60,199 bases of DNA from an uncultured Methanobrevibacter sp. (GTDB taxonomy: Archaea; Methanobacteriota; Methanobacteria; Methanobacteriales; Methanobacteriaceae): positions 1 through 60,199 of the forward strand of contig NZ_CAMVEE010000007.1 in the NCBI RefSeq assembly GCF_947166415.1, read 5' to 3'. The notes below the pieces were generated by a model. It searched no databases, had not been told where the DNA came from, and saw only the letters and a list, made by a program, of their open reading frames with translations. The position numbers were made by a program, and so were the translations under genes. Position 1 is the first letter of the stretch, and each line of letters opens with the position of its first letter. This document shows, in pieces, positions 9,296 through 18,570 of the stretch.

Positions 9296-10637
9296 TATTT
9301 TTAATGGTTTGTTAGAAATGATTGGAACGACACTCGAAATAATTATAATTATAGTTTTAATTATCCTTACTGGATATTTATCGATGGCCGAACTGGCTGT
9401 TGTATCTGTTAGAAAAGCAAAAATACAAAAATACTTAGAGGAAGGAAATCAAAACGCTCAAATTGTTTTTGATTTATTGGAAGATCCTAACGAATTTTTA
9501 TCAACCGTGCAAATTGGAATTTCACTTATTGGTGTTTTGACAGGGGCGTTTGGTGGAGTAACATTAGCCGAACCGCTAAGCAAATTAATTTCTTTTGTAC
9601 CTTATAACGAACCTATCAGTGTAGCAATAGTTGTAATCGTCACAACCTACCTGACTTTGGTTGTTGGAGAAATTGTTCCTAAGGTTATTGCTTTAAATGA
9701 CCCTGAAAGAATTGCTTTGAGAGTGGCTAAAAGCATGGTTGTCCTTTCTAATATTTCAAAACCTGTAAGTTTCATACTTGCGAAATCCAGCAGTTTTCTT
9801 TTATGGTTGCTTAGAATTGAAAACAGAAATGATGATGCTGTTACCGAAGAAGAAATCGAATTGATGATTAAAGAAGGAAGAGAAGACGGCACCATTGAAA
9901 AAGAAGAAGAAGACATCATCAAAAGAGTTTTCAAACTTGATGACCAAAAAGTTGAAAGCATAATGACTCCTAGAAATGAAATCATATGGATTGATTTGGA
10001 GGATGACCGTGACATAAACAAAGTTAAGATCATCGAAAGTAAAAGGTCAATTTTCCCTATTGCAAAAGGGGAACTGGATGATTTTATTGGAGTTGTCCAA
10101 GCGAAAGATATCCTTTCAGTCATGTTTAGTGAAGAAGAATTTGATGTTTATAAAATCGTTAAAGAACCACTGGTTGTATCTGAACATCTTGAAACCTTGG
10201 AATTGCTAAAAGAATTCAAGGAAAATCAAGGATACGTTCACATGTCTCTTGTTGTGGATGAATTCGGTAGCGTTGAAGGATTGATTACCTTAAACGATTT
10301 GCTTGAAGGAATTGTTGGAGACATTCCTGGCATTGATGAGGAAGATGAACCTGAAGCAATTCAAAGGGCAGATGGAACCTGGTTAATTGATGGAAGATAT
10401 CCTATTGACAAATTCAAGAAATTATTTGATTTCAAGGATCCTTTACCTGATGAAGAGGAAGACAACTATACTACTTTAGCAGGATTTATCCTCAGTATTA
10501 GTGGTACAATCCCTGATGAGGAAGACATATTTGAATGCAGCAGATTTATCTTTGAAATCTTAGATATGGATAGCCATCAAATTGATAAGGTCCTAGTAAC
10601 CGATTTGGGACCTCAAGAAGAAACAGATGAGGAATAA
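9285..10637 (+). CDS. CNNM/CorC-type membrane protein with DUF21, CBS pair and CorC_HlyC domain
   Basis: A hemolysin-like transporter of the CNNM/CorC group, whose members export Mg2+ or Co2+ with Na+. The order is a DUF21 membrane domain with about four helices (residues 10-170), an acidic linker beginning TEEEIELMIKEG, a CBS pair (about 220-340, starting VESIMTPRNEIIWID), and a C-terminal transporter-associated domain (about 365-440, WLIDGRYPIDKFKK). The GTG at 9285 overlaps the preceding gene by 11 bp. The ATG at 9318 (MIGTTLEIIIIIV) is an equally good start and fits the hydrophobic N-terminus better. It is followed after 2 bp by the cation exchanger gene, so the two probably form one ion-homeostasis operon. 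Confidence 0.88.
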   Translation: MTYNIFNGLLEMIGTTLEIIIIIVLIILTGYLSMAELAVVSVRKAKIQKYLEEGNQNAQIVFDLLEDPNEFLSTVQIGISLIGVLTGAFGGVTLAEPLSKLISFVPYNEPISVAIVVIVTTYLTLVVGEIVPKVIALNDPERIALRVAKSMVVLSNISKPVSFILAKSSSFLLWLLRIENRNDDAVTEEEIELMIKEGREDGTIEKEEEDIIKRVFKLDDQKVESIMTPRNEIIWIDLEDDRDINKVKIIESKRSIFPIAKGELDDFIGVVQAKDILSVMFSEEEFDVYKIVKEPLVVSEHLETLELLKEFKENQGYVHMSLVVDEFGSVEGLITLNDLLEGIVGDIPGIDEEDEPEAIQRADGTWLIDGRYPIDKFKKLFDFKDPLPDEEEDNYTTLAGFILSISGTIPDEEDIFECSRFIFEILDMDSHQIDKVLVTDLGPQEETDEE

Positions 10638-10639
10638 AA

Positions 10640-11584
10640 ATGGACGCAAGCATCATTATTCAAGCCTTATTACTAATTGTAGGATTCGTATTTTTAATAA
10701 AAGGTTCGGACTTTTTTGTTGATGGAGCAAGCAGCATTGCTTCACTTTTAAAGATACCTACAATAATTGTTGGATTAACTATCGTAGCGCTAGGTACAAG
10801 TGCTCCCGAAGCGGCCGTTTCAATTACATCCTCCATGACAGGAAGCAATGCGATGGCTGTAAGTAACGTTATTGGAAGTAACATGTTTAACCTTTTAATG
10901 GTAATAGGTTTGTCCGCATTACTTAATGAATTGTTAATGGACAAAACAACTTTAAATAAGGATTTACCATTTTTAGTCACCATCACAGTATTGTTTGCGG
11001 GATTCATCATAATTGGATGGGACATTTCCAGCATTGAAGGAATAATCCTACTGATTATTATGGTAGCTTACATAATTTATCTCATTTACACTACACGCAA
11101 ATCCGGCAATGCAAATGAAGTGGAAAAACCGAAATATTCCCTTCCAAAAAGCATAATTTTTATTTTAATAGGACTTATCGGAATCATTCTCGGTGGAGAT
11201 TTAGTTGTCGATAGCGCTTCAGCTATAGCAATAGCTCTTGGAATGAGTGAAACATTAGTAGGTTTGACCATTGTGGCAATAGGTACTTCTTTACCTGAAC
11301 TTGTGACTTCACTTACTGCTTTAAAGAAAGGTGAAAACGAGTTAATTATAGGTAACGTCATCGGATCAAACATCTTCAACATTTTATTTGTATTGGGTGC
11401 AAGTAGTGCGATAAGCGCAATACCTTTAGACTCAAGCATGCTCATAGATGTTATATTCATGGTCCTGGTTACAACAATATGCTTCATATTTGGTAAAACA
11501 CAAGATAAATTTGATAAAAAAGAAGGAGCAATATTGGTTGCACTATTCGTCATCTATATGATATTTGCAATTCTCAGAAATTAG
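10640..11584 (+). CDS. Calcium/sodium antiporter, CaCA family
   Basis: A 314-residue YrbG-like Na+/Ca2+ exchanger with about ten membrane helices. The two inverted alpha-repeats that form the ion site are plain: GLTIVALGTSAPE at 45-57 with SNVIGSNMFN after it, and GLTIVAIGTSLPE at 208-220 with GNVIGSNIFN after it. Glu57 and Glu220 are the expected ion-binding acids. It starts 2 bp after the CNNM-like gene. Its last 42 bp overlap, in the opposite direction, the end of the thiolation gene at 11543-12418. The family is certain, and the physiological ion is inferred. Confidence 0.92.
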   Translation: MDASIIIQALLLIVGFVFLIKGSDFFVDGASSIASLLKIPTIIVGLTIVALGTSAPEAAVSITSSMTGSNAMAVSNVIGSNMFNLLMVIGLSALLNELLMDKTTLNKDLPFLVTITVLFAGFIIIGWDISSIEGIILLIIMVAYIIYLIYTTRKSGNANEVEKPKYSLPKSIIFILIGLIGIILGGDLVVDSASAIAIALGMSETLVGLTIVAIGTSLPELVTSLTALKKGENELIIGNVIGSNIFNILFVLGASSAISAIPLDSSMLIDVIFMVLVTTICFIFGKTQDKFDKKEGAILVALFVIYMIFAILRN

Positions 11585-12418
11585 TTCTTTTAATTCGCAG
11601 GCCTTACAGATATTTGATGAAGTCGGCTCACCACAGACTTCACATTCATTAAGGCTTGTTGAAATATCATTTTCAAAAGTAAGTATTTTCTTAAATGATT
11701 CCATCACATTATTTTTTATTCCAGGGTACTTGTCCTCATTTACATTTAAAAACTCCTTAATTTTAGCTCTTAAAGACAAATGAGAATAAGGACATTCATC
11801 CAAATGGATATCTATGTTGTTCAGTACTGCCCACATCCCAACTTCCTTTTCAGGAGTGTTCCACAAAGGCTTGATTCTTGGAATTAATTTAGGATGTATG
11901 ACCTCAAGTTCCGGACCGAATTTGGAAAATTTGATTGTGTCTCCACGGGCAAAGCTCATTAGAAAAGATTGGATTTCATCATCAAGATTATGTCCTGTAG
12001 CTATCTTGTTGGCACCTAATTCATATGCAGTCTTATTTAAAATATTCCTTCTAAAAACACCGCAAGGGATGCATGCACTCTTAAAATCTTCATAGATGTC
12101 ATCTAAAGCAAAACCCTCTTCGCATTTAAATGATTTTTGAACTAACTCGACATCCAATTCCTCAGCATTTTTAACTGCAGAATCGATTCCATGCTGCCTA
12201 TATCCATCTATTCCTTCATCAACACTAATGGCAACCAAATCAAAATCCAAAAATTGCTGATAATTTTTTAGAGCATGCAATGTTAAGACACTGTCCTTTC
12301 CACCTGAAAGCGCAACAGCTATCAATTCATTTTCCTTGATTAAGCCATAATCTTCAATCAGGCTATTGATTCTTTTAAAAATCATTTTATTAAATTCATC
12401 TTTATCCAATTTGACCAT
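11543..12418 (-). CDS. tRNA 2-thiolation enzyme of the TtuA/Ncs6 family lacking the N-terminal zinc finger
   Basis: A 291-residue PP-loop ATPase that thiolates U in tRNA. SGGKDS at 38-43 is the PP-loop. Cys116 and Cys119 (CIPCG) and Cys209 (CPYSH) match the three cysteines that hold the catalytic [4Fe-4S] cluster in TtuA. Cys259, Cys262, Cys271 and Cys274 form the C-terminal zinc finger. The N-terminal zinc finger of typical TtuA is absent. An in-frame TAA five codons upstream of the ATG shows this is real and not a misplaced start. The gene ends inside the antiporter gene, overlapping it by 42 bp. Confidence 0.87.
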   Translation of the reverse strand: MVKLDKDEFNKMIFKRINSLIEDYGLIKENELIAVALSGGKDSVLTLHALKNYQQFLDFDLVAISVDEGIDGYRQHGIDSAVKNAEELDVELVQKSFKCEEGFALDDIYEDFKSACIPCGVFRRNILNKTAYELGANKIATGHNLDDEIQSFLMSFARGDTIKFSKFGPELEVIHPKLIPRIKPLWNTPEKEVGMWAVLNNIDIHLDECPYSHLSLRAKIKEFLNVNEDKYPGIKNNVMESFKKILTFENDISTSLNECEVCGEPTSSNICKACELKELISENCKYHIDDE

Positions 12419-12469
12419 TACTAAATTGATTTATAAAAAGACAAATAAATAATTTTACCAGGTGAAAAA

Positions 12470-12775
12470 ATGATAACTTGTGATTTTGCAATATTACCAG
12501 TTGGAACAGAAACTACAGAATGTAAAGATTATGTAACTGCAGCAGTCCAGTCAATAAAAGATTCCGGACTCAGTTACCAGTTAACCGGAATGGGAACTCA
12601 AATAGAAGCAGATAATCTTGAAGAATTATATTCCGCAATAGCTGCCGCTCAAGAAGCTATCTTCGAACTTGGAATAGGTAGAGTGTATACAGTTATAAAA
12701 ATAGATGATAGAAGAGATCTGGAAAACAGAACTTTAGATGCTAAAGTAGAAACAGTGAATAAAATGTTAAAATAA
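12470..12775 (+). CDS. MTH1187-family thiamine-binding protein (UPF0045)
   Basis: A 101-residue ferredoxin-like fold protein of the MTH1187/YkoF group, some members of which bind thiamine or its hydroxymethylpyrimidine part. Family features are the N-terminal CDFAILPVGTETTECKDYV, then GLSYQLTGMGTQIEADNLEEL near 34-54 and a C-terminal GRVYTVIKIDDRRD. It is cytoplasmic and probably oligomeric, with a GGTGAA ribosome binding site. It converges on the aminotransferase gene with only 8 bp between stops. No thiamine transport or synthesis gene is next to it, so the ligand is inferred from the family. Confidence 0.85.
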   Translation: MITCDFAILPVGTETTECKDYVTAAVQSIKDSGLSYQLTGMGTQIEADNLEELYSAIAAAQEAIFELGIGRVYTVIKIDDRRDLENRTLDAKVETVNKMLK

Positions 12776-12783
12776 TAAAAAAA

Positions 12784-13887
12784 TTAGATTTTATCGGAAG
12801 CTGTCTTTACAGCTTCAATGACTAAATCTAAATCTTCTTTTGTAAGTGACGGATGAACAGGAAGTGAAATCACATTGTCCGCTGCAAGTTCTGCATTTGG
12901 ACAATCTCCATCAAAACCTAATTCTTTATAAATCGGTTGGTTGTATAAAGGAATAGGATAATGAATACCTGTGCCAACACCACATTCATTTATTACATTA
13001 ACCCAATCATCACGATTTCCCTTTTCAACACGAATAGTATATTGGTGATATACATGTTTTAATCCATCTGCACAATAAGGTGTTACAACACCATCAACAT
13101 CCTTTAATCCTTCATTCAAGTATGCGGCATTTTCATTTCTTTTGTCGTTGAATTCATCGATTCTGTCCATTTGTGCAAGACCTATTGCTGCGGAAATGTC
13201 AGTCATTCTAAAGTTGTATCCTATTTCATCATGATGATATCTTACAGTAGCACCGTGTGCTCTGAATATCCTTGCATTTTCAGCCAGTTTCTCATCATTG
13301 GTTGTTATGATTCCTCCTTCTGAAGTGGTCATGTTTTTAGTTGGATAAAAACTGAAACAAGCCATATCCCCCATGCTTCCCACTTTATTTCCTTTGTATG
13401 TTGCACCATGTGCCTGAGCTGCATCTTCAATGACAATTAAATCGTGTTTTTCAGCGATTTCATTAATTTTGTCCATGTCTGCAGATTGACCGTATAATTG
13501 AACAGGCAAAATAGCTTTAGTGTTTTCAGTGATAAGTTCTTCAATTGAATCAGGGTCAATTGTATAAGTTTTTAAATCAATGTCTGCAAAAACAGGTTTT
13601 GCACCGGTGTATACGATAGCGTTTCCACTTGCAATGAAAGTGAACGGAGTGGTAATCACTTCATCGCCTTCGCCTATGCCGCAGGATAATAAAGCAACAT
13701 GCAATGCTGCGGTACCTGAATTTACGGCAATTCCATATTTTGCCCCAACCCATTCTGCGAACTTTTCCTCAAATTCTGCCACTTTAGGTCCTTGAGCAAT
13801 CATCCCTGATTTTAAAACTTCAACTACATTTTCTATTTCTTCGTCTCCAATTATTGGTTTTGCAATAGGAACTTTAATTTCTGACAC
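12784..13887 (-). CDS. DegT/DnrJ/EryC1/StrS family PLP aminotransferase
   Basis: A sugar-nucleotide aminotransferase of the DegT family, probably making a 4-amino or 3-amino sugar for cell-surface glycans. I choose the GTG at 13887 ([17 protein letters not shown], 367 residues) because GGTGAT lies 4 nt before it; a TTG at 13899 is the longer alternative. The catalytic lysine is Lys184 in [16 protein letters not shown], the PLP-contacting [10 protein letters not shown] lies near 153-162, and NSGTAALH lies near 56. No other sugar-nucleotide genes are adjacent, so the substrate is unknown. Confidence 0.88.
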   Translation of the reverse strand: MSEIKVPIAKPIIGDEEIENVVEVLKSGMIAQGPKVAEFEEKFAEWVGAKYGIAVNSGTAALHVALLSCGIGEGDEVITTPFTFIASGNAIVYTGAKPVFADIDLKTYTIDPDSIEELITENTKAILPVQLYGQSADMDKINEIAEKHDLIVIEDAAQAHGATYKGNKVGSMGDMACFSFYPTKNMTTSEGGIITTNDEKLAENARIFRAHGATVRYHHDEIGYNFRMTDISAAIGLAQMDRIDEFNDKRNENAAYLNEGLKDVDGVVTPYCADGLKHVYHQYTIRVEKGNRDDWVNVINECGVGTGIHYPIPLYNQPIYKELGFDGDCPNAELAADNVISLPVHPSLTKEDLDLVIEAVKTASDKI

Positions 13888-13995
13888 AATTATCACCAAA
13901 TCTTAAAAATTAGATTAATTATCATACTAATGTTTAAATCTAATAATATTTAAAACATTACTTAATTGACAAAAGATTTTTAAGAGTGAGAATTA

Positions 13996-15150
13996 ATGGA
14001 AGAAAATAAGATTAGGCGAATTGAAGAAGGATTGACAAAAATTGAATTTCCGGAATTTGACAAGGTTTCATCTGATGCTCCCGTTTTTTATAATCCACAT
14101 ATGGAATTGAACAGAGACCTGTCAATTCTTGCCATCCAAGTATTTCAAAAGCAAGAAGATAGGGAAATAAACATCTGTGATTTGTTCGGAGGAAGCGGAA
14201 TTAGAGGAATCCGATATAAAAACGAAATTGATGGAGTTGGAAACGTATCCATAAATGACATCAGCGAACTGGCCAATCATTATGAAAGGCACAATATTGA
14301 ATTAAATGACCTTGAGGACATTGAAGTTTATCAGCATGACGCGAGCATGTTTTTAAGAATGAAACGTGGAGAATTTGATGTAATCGATATCGATCCATTC
14401 GGAACACCCTCACCATTTCTGGACTCCGCAGGATATTGCGCACGCAGAAATTCCCTATTATGTGTTACAGCAACAGATACTTCTGCACTATGCGGAACCT
14501 ACAAAGAACCATGCATCAGAAAATATAATGCAAAACCATACAAAAGCGAATACTGTCATGAAACAGGAATCAGAATTTTGGCAGGTTTCATTGCACTCAC
14601 TCTTTCAAAATATTCCAAATGCATTGAAGTGAAAATGTCACACAGCACTGAACATTATATGAGATTATACCTGAAAATTAAAAAAGGTTCAAAAAAATGT
14701 GATGAAACATTGAAAAATATCGGTTACATTAGCCACTGCAAACATTGCCTGCACAGACAGACCAGTAAAGGACTTGCCAGTTCAGTTGAAGATACCTGTC
14801 CGATTTGTGGGGAAAAACTAATCCATGCCGGACCGTTATGGCTAGGAGACATCCAAGATGGAGAATTCATCCAGGAAATGATTGATGAAACAGAAAACAA
14901 AAAAATAAATAGTGAAAAGGAAGCATTGAAGCTATTGAATAGCTGCCTTATTGAAGCTGAAGCTCCCGCGACATTTTTTGATGTTCATGCAATTTGCAAA
15001 TCTTTGAAAATAAGCGCCCCAAAATTAGATTTGATTTTTGAGGAATTGGAAAATAGAGGATTTATCGCGATAAAAACCCATTATAACCCTCTTGGCATTA
15101 AAACTGACGCCCATATTGAAGATATTCAAAAAATTCTTTTAGAATTGTAA
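13996..15150 (+). CDS. trm1: tRNA (guanine(26)-N(2))-dimethyltransferase
   Basis: Trm1 forms N2,N2-dimethylguanosine at position 26 of tRNA using S-adenosylmethionine. The 384-residue protein has the SAM site DLFGGSG at 62-68, the catalytic-loop motif DIDPFGTPSPFLDSA from 131, and a zinc-binding part in the C-terminal half with CKHC and CPICG. The C-terminal region (residues about 300-384) looks like the winged-helix extension of archaeal Trm1. It diverges from the aminotransferase gene across about 100 bp. The 238-bp gap after it is AT-rich and holds the promoter of the Lrp regulator. Confidence 0.93.
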   Translation: MEENKIRRIEEGLTKIEFPEFDKVSSDAPVFYNPHMELNRDLSILAIQVFQKQEDREINICDLFGGSGIRGIRYKNEIDGVGNVSINDISELANHYERHNIELNDLEDIEVYQHDASMFLRMKRGEFDVIDIDPFGTPSPFLDSAGYCARRNSLLCVTATDTSALCGTYKEPCIRKYNAKPYKSEYCHETGIRILAGFIALTLSKYSKCIEVKMSHSTEHYMRLYLKIKKGSKKCDETLKNIGYISHCKHCLHRQTSKGLASSVEDTCPICGEKLIHAGPLWLGDIQDGEFIQEMIDETENKKINSEKEALKLLNSCLIEAEAPATFFDVHAICKSLKISAPKLDLIFEELENRGFIAIKTHYNPLGIKTDAHIEDIQKILLEL

Positions 15151-15329
15151 AAAAAATAAGACATACGCTTAAAAAATCACATAACTCAACCCCATAAATT
15201 TTAAAAAATTTTCAACAAATATTAAAAATCATAATAAAATAACAAGGTTATTTTGAAATTCAATGCAATAATTTAAAAAAAATAAATCAAACTACAATAA
15301 CTTTTAAATAATATAAACAATTAATTAAT

Positions 15330-15388
15330 TTTATAGAATTAAAACAATTTGTTATAAAAAAACAAATTAATTTTATGAAGGGATATGA
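15330..15388 (+). promoter_or_regulatory. Promoter and candidate autoregulatory site of the Lrp-type regulator
   Basis: A TATA-like TTTTATAGAA at about 15329-15338 is followed by the inverted repeat AATTTGTT-N7-AACAAATT (15346-15353 and 15361-15368), which covers the expected transcription start. A GAAGGG ribosome binding site at 15377-15382 precedes the ATG at 15389. Lrp proteins often repress their own genes by binding such a site over the start. That role is an inference here, since the AT-rich surroundings raise the chance of random palindromes. Confidence 0.4.
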
Positions 15389-15865
15389 ATGGTTAAAACA
15401 AAAGACAATATTGTAAAACTTGATAGCACAGACATCAACATTCTTAAAATTATTAATGAGGATGTAAGAACTTCTTACAGACAAATTTCACGTAGTTTAG
15501 ATGTTTCTGTTGGTACTGTGCACAACCGTATTGACAAAATGGTGAAATCAGGCGTAATTAAAAAGTTTTCCCCAGTAATAGACCATGAAAAATTAGGATT
15601 TGTTTTAACAACAATCATTGGCGTAAGAGTTAAAGGTGGAAAACTCAAAAATTGGGAAGAAAAAACTTTCTTTAATAAAAATGTTGTTGGAATTTACGAC
15701 GTTACTGGAGAATACGATGCATTCTTAATTGCTAAATTCAGAAACACAAATGAATTAAATGCGTTTATCAAAGAATTATTGAAAGACCCAATTATAGAAA
15801 GAACCTACACTCAAACCGTTCTTGATGTTATTAAAGAAGACATGGGATCTTCCAACATCTTATAA
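15389..15865 (+). CDS. Lrp/AsnC family transcriptional regulator
   Basis: A 158-residue regulator with an N-terminal helix-turn-helix (about 10-60: LDSTDINILKIINEDVRTSY, then RQISRSLDVSVGTVHNRI) and a C-terminal RAM domain (about 70-145) with the typical GIYDVTGEYDAFLIAKF near 104. Proteins of this group form octamers that sense amino acids or other small ligands and bind palindromic AT-rich sites. The gene is monocistronic: it has its own promoter with an inverted repeat and ends in a strong hairpin terminator. Its targets cannot be named, though the neighbouring mptA is an obvious candidate. Confidence 0.9.
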   Translation: MVKTKDNIVKLDSTDINILKIINEDVRTSYRQISRSLDVSVGTVHNRIDKMVKSGVIKKFSPVIDHEKLGFVLTTIIGVRVKGGKLKNWEEKTFFNKNVVGIYDVTGEYDAFLIAKFRNTNELNAFIKELLKDPIIERTYTQTVLDVIKEDMGSSNIL

Positions 15866-15876
15866 AATTATCATTG

Positions 15877-15912
15877 GCAGTTGAACAACTGCTAATTATT
15901 TTCTCTTTTTTT
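15877..15912 (+). terminator. Hairpin terminator after the Lrp gene
   Basis: The perfect palindrome GCAGTTGAACAACTGC at 15877-15892 can fold a 6-bp stem with a 4-nt loop. It is followed by a T-rich tract (TTCTCTTTTTTT) ending near 15912, 11-40 bp after the stop codon. The structure looks like a factor-independent terminator. Archaeal RNA polymerase mainly needs the T tract, so the hairpin may also protect the mRNA end. Confidence 0.6.
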
Positions 15913-16079
15913 AAAAAAAAAACAAAATTAAATCATACTGCCTTTTTATATACGCTTTAATGTGAAAATTATTTTACATCAGATTGGGAAAAATAACTTC
16001 CAAAATACACGAATAATACTTTAACTATATAAATATGAAGACATAAAAAATATAATGTTTAAATTAAATTTTAGAGGTT

Positions 16080-17027
16080 ATGAAATTGGCAGTATGCTTA
16101 CCCGACACCCAAGATGACACTCCAAGCATACCTATTAAACTTACAAGAGTAGGTGTAACAGGAGTAAAAAAATTAGTACAATTAGAAAGAACAAATAAAA
16201 GACCAATAATATTATTACCTACATTTGATGCATTTGTCGATTTGCCAAATGATCAAAAAGGAGTACACATGTCTAGAAATCCGGAAGCAATCAGTGAAGT
16301 TTTAGAGACTGTTGCTGAAGGTTCAGGAGTGGATGTTGAGTCACTATGTGCGAAAATCGTTGACCGCATGATGACAAAACACGAATATGCTAAACGTGTT
16401 GAAATATCCATGACTACTGATTTTATGTTTATGAGAGAATCACCAGTGACTAAAAATAAAACCCAAGAGATGGCTAAACTTTTAGCAAAAGCCGTTGGTT
16501 TTAGAGATGATGATGGAAACGTTTCCATCAGAAAAAGCGTTGGTGCCGAACTTATCGGAATGACAGTTTGTCCATGTGCACAGGAATCTGTAAGAGAATC
16601 CGACAAAAACAAACTATTGGAATTTTTAGATGAAGAAACAACTCAAAAAGTCTTAGATACAGTAACTTTCGCCTCACATAACCAAAGAGGAGTTGGAACA
16701 TTATTAATTGAAGTTCCTGAAGACAAAGTCGTGAAAGCTGAAGACCTCATTGAAATTATCGAAACATCCATGAGTTCACCTGTTTGTGAATTGTTGAAAA
16801 GACCAGATGAAAATGCAACTGTTCTAAACGCACATAGAAACCCTGTGTTTGTTGAAGATTGTGTCAGAAACATGATGGAACAAATTGTGAAAAAATATTC
16901 TGATTTCCCAGATGATACTTTAATCACTGCACGTCAAGAAAATCAAGAAAGTATTCACAGACACAATGCATATGCTGAAAAAGAAACAACATTGATTGAA
17001 TTAAAAGAAGAATTGAATATAGAATAG
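16080..17027 (+). CDS. mptA: GTP cyclohydrolase MptA (methanopterin biosynthesis)
   Basis: MptA is the archaeal Fe(II)-dependent GTP cyclohydrolase (FolE2 family). It opens GTP to 7,8-dihydroneopterin 2',3'-cyclic phosphate, the first step to methanopterin. The 315-residue product has the family blocks SRVGVTGVKK-like LTRVGVTGVKKLV near 21-33, RVEISMTTDFMFMRESPV near 106, TVCPCAQES at 162-170 with the metal-binding cysteine, and HNQRGVG near 208. It is followed after 11 bp by an unrecognised gene and then cofG, suggesting a cofactor-synthesis operon. The preceding 170 bp hold an AT-rich promoter region. Confidence 0.93.
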   Translation: MKLAVCLPDTQDDTPSIPIKLTRVGVTGVKKLVQLERTNKRPIILLPTFDAFVDLPNDQKGVHMSRNPEAISEVLETVAEGSGVDVESLCAKIVDRMMTKHEYAKRVEISMTTDFMFMRESPVTKNKTQEMAKLLAKAVGFRDDDGNVSIRKSVGAELIGMTVCPCAQESVRESDKNKLLEFLDEETTQKVLDTVTFASHNQRGVGTLLIEVPEDKVVKAEDLIEIIETSMSSPVCELLKRPDENATVLNAHRNPVFVEDCVRNMMEQIVKKYSDFPDDTLITARQENQESIHRHNAYAEKETTLIELKEELNIE

Positions 17028-17038
17028 GACTTGATTTA

Positions 17039-17479
17039 ATGAGAAAAACATATGAAATTGCAGGAGAAGCCATGGGATTCTTTGATTCCTTTAAAGGTTC
17101 AAGACCTGCAATCAATAACGATAGAATTCTAATTGTCAGAGGACGCTCAAGAACAGTCATACCAATATCAGAATTCGACTCAAAATTAAGTGAAATTGGA
17201 GAAATCCTTGGCGGAACTGAATTGGATGAAAATTCTGAAAAAATAGAAGAGATTCTTAAATCAGGCGATAAACACATTCAAGAAACTGAATTGACCACTA
17301 ACCCTATAGACAGTAAAGGATTCATAAGAATGAAAGAGGAATTGGAATCTATGGGGCTTGTAGTCGCATACAAGGTATTTGAACTTCCAAGTTTTGATGT
17401 TGTAATCGCTATCTGGGAAGACAAAAATGAAATTCCTCCACTCTACGTAGAAGTTACCGTTTCAGAACGTGAAGGATAA
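17039..17479 (+). CDS. Uncharacterised protein between mptA and cofG (possibly DUF2120)
   Basis: A 146-residue soluble protein that begins MRKTYEIAGEAMGFFDSFKG. It has a basic SRPAINNDRILIVRGRSRT stretch near residues 21-40 and ends in an alternating hydrophobic strand segment (PSFDVVIAIWEDKNEIPPL). I believe it resembles the methanogen family DUF2120 but am not sure of the name. It lies 11 bp after mptA and 2 bp before cofG, so it is almost certainly co-transcribed and co-translated with these methanopterin and F420 genes. There is no catalytic motif, cysteine cluster or membrane segment. A role in one of these two cofactor pathways is inferred only from position. Confidence 0.8.
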   Translation: MRKTYEIAGEAMGFFDSFKGSRPAINNDRILIVRGRSRTVIPISEFDSKLSEIGEILGGTELDENSEKIEEILKSGDKHIQETELTTNPIDSKGFIRMKEELESMGLVVAYKVFELPSFDVVIAIWEDKNEIPPLYVEVTVSEREG

Positions 17480-17481
17480 CC

Positions 17482-18570
17482 ATGTCAAAATTAGCCAAAG
17501 AAGATATTCTCAAAATATTAACGGCAACTGACAACGACATTATCAAATACATGTCAGAAACCGCGAAATATAGAGAGAATAATCTCATTACTTATTCTAA
17601 AAATATTTTTATTCCATTGACTGAAATCTGCAGAAATGACTGTGGATATTGCAATTTTAAAAAAGATGCGAATGACCCCGAAGCAATTATTTTAAAAACC
17701 AAAGAAGAAATTTTGGCAGATTTAAAAGAAGCTGAAAAGTATGGGTGTAAAGAAGCGATGTTTGCTTTCGGTGAAGATGCCGATTGCGAAGAGGTTGTTC
17801 GTTTAAGATTGCAGGATTTCGGCTATGAAAAAATGATTGATTACATTGTTGATATTTGCCAAATGACTTTAGATGAAACCAGCCTACTGCCCCATACCAA
17901 CGGTGGAAATTTCACTTATGAAGATATGAAAAGATTGAAAGAAGTAAATGCATCATTGGGTCTGATGCTTGAAAATTCATCAAAAAGACTGATGGAACTG
18001 TCAGCGCATAAAAAAAGCCCTGGAAAAGATCCTGAACTAAGGCTTGAAACAATTTCAAACGCAGGAAAGCTCAAGATCCCATACACAACAGGCATCTTGA
18101 TAGGAATTGGAGAAACAAAAGAAGAAATAGCGGAATCCTTACTTGCAATTAGGAATTTATATGATGAATATGGGCATATCCAGGAAGTGATTATCCAGAA
18201 TTTCACACCAATACCTGGAATTGAAATGGAGGACTGGCCCGAACCAAGCTTTTTAGATATGATAAGAACTGTAATCGCGGGCAGTTTACTATTCAAGGAT
18301 ACTGACATCAGCATACAGGTTCCTCCAAACCTGAACAATGACACTGCACAGATATTCCTATTGTGCGGTGCTGACGATTGGGGTGGCGTATCTCCCGTAA
18401 GTCCTGATTTTGTAAATATCACATCCCCATGGCCGGGGATTGATGAACTTGAAAAACTTACCAAAGATGCAGGATTTGAATTAATCGAAAGATTATGCGT
18501 TTATGAAAAATTCATCAACAGAGAATGGTTAAGCGACTTCATTTTAGAAAAGATTTCTAATTTATCCTAG
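17482..18570 (+). CDS. cofG: 7,8-didemethyl-8-hydroxy-5-deazariboflavin (FO) synthase subunit CofG
   Basis: CofG is one of the two radical SAM subunits that join tyrosine and the ribityl-diaminouracil precursor to make FO, the chromophore of F420. The 362-residue protein has the cluster cysteines C50, C54 and C57 (CRNDCGYC) and the family segments MFAFGEDAD near 93, LLPHTNGGNFTYED near 139-152 and IPYTTGILIGIGET near 200. Its partner CofH is not in this window. It is translated 2 bp after an unrecognised gene and overlaps the convergent taw2 gene by 14 bp. The gene is intact. Confidence 0.93.
   Translation: MSKLAKEDILKILTATDNDIIKYMSETAKYRENNLITYSKNIFIPLTEICRNDCGYCNFKKDANDPEAIILKTKEEILADLKEAEKYGCKEAMFAFGEDADCEEVVRLRLQDFGYEKMIDYIVDICQMTLDETSLLPHTNGGNFTYEDMKRLKEVNASLGLMLENSSKRLMELSAHKKSPGKDPELRLETISNAGKLKIPYTTGILIGIGETKEEIAESLLAIRNLYDEYGHIQEVIIQNFTPIPGIEMEDWPEPSFLDMIRTVIAGSLLFKDTDISIQVPPNLNNDTAQIFLLCGADDWGGVSPVSPDFVNITSPWPGIDELEKLTKDAGFELIERLCVYEKFINREWLSDFILEKISNLS

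Noticed and set aside
9647..10123. A 158-residue minus-strand frame opposite the CNNM/CorC-like gene
   Set aside because: Its serine-rich sequence is typical of the shadow of acidic, lysine-rich genes in AT-rich genomes, and no family is recognisable.
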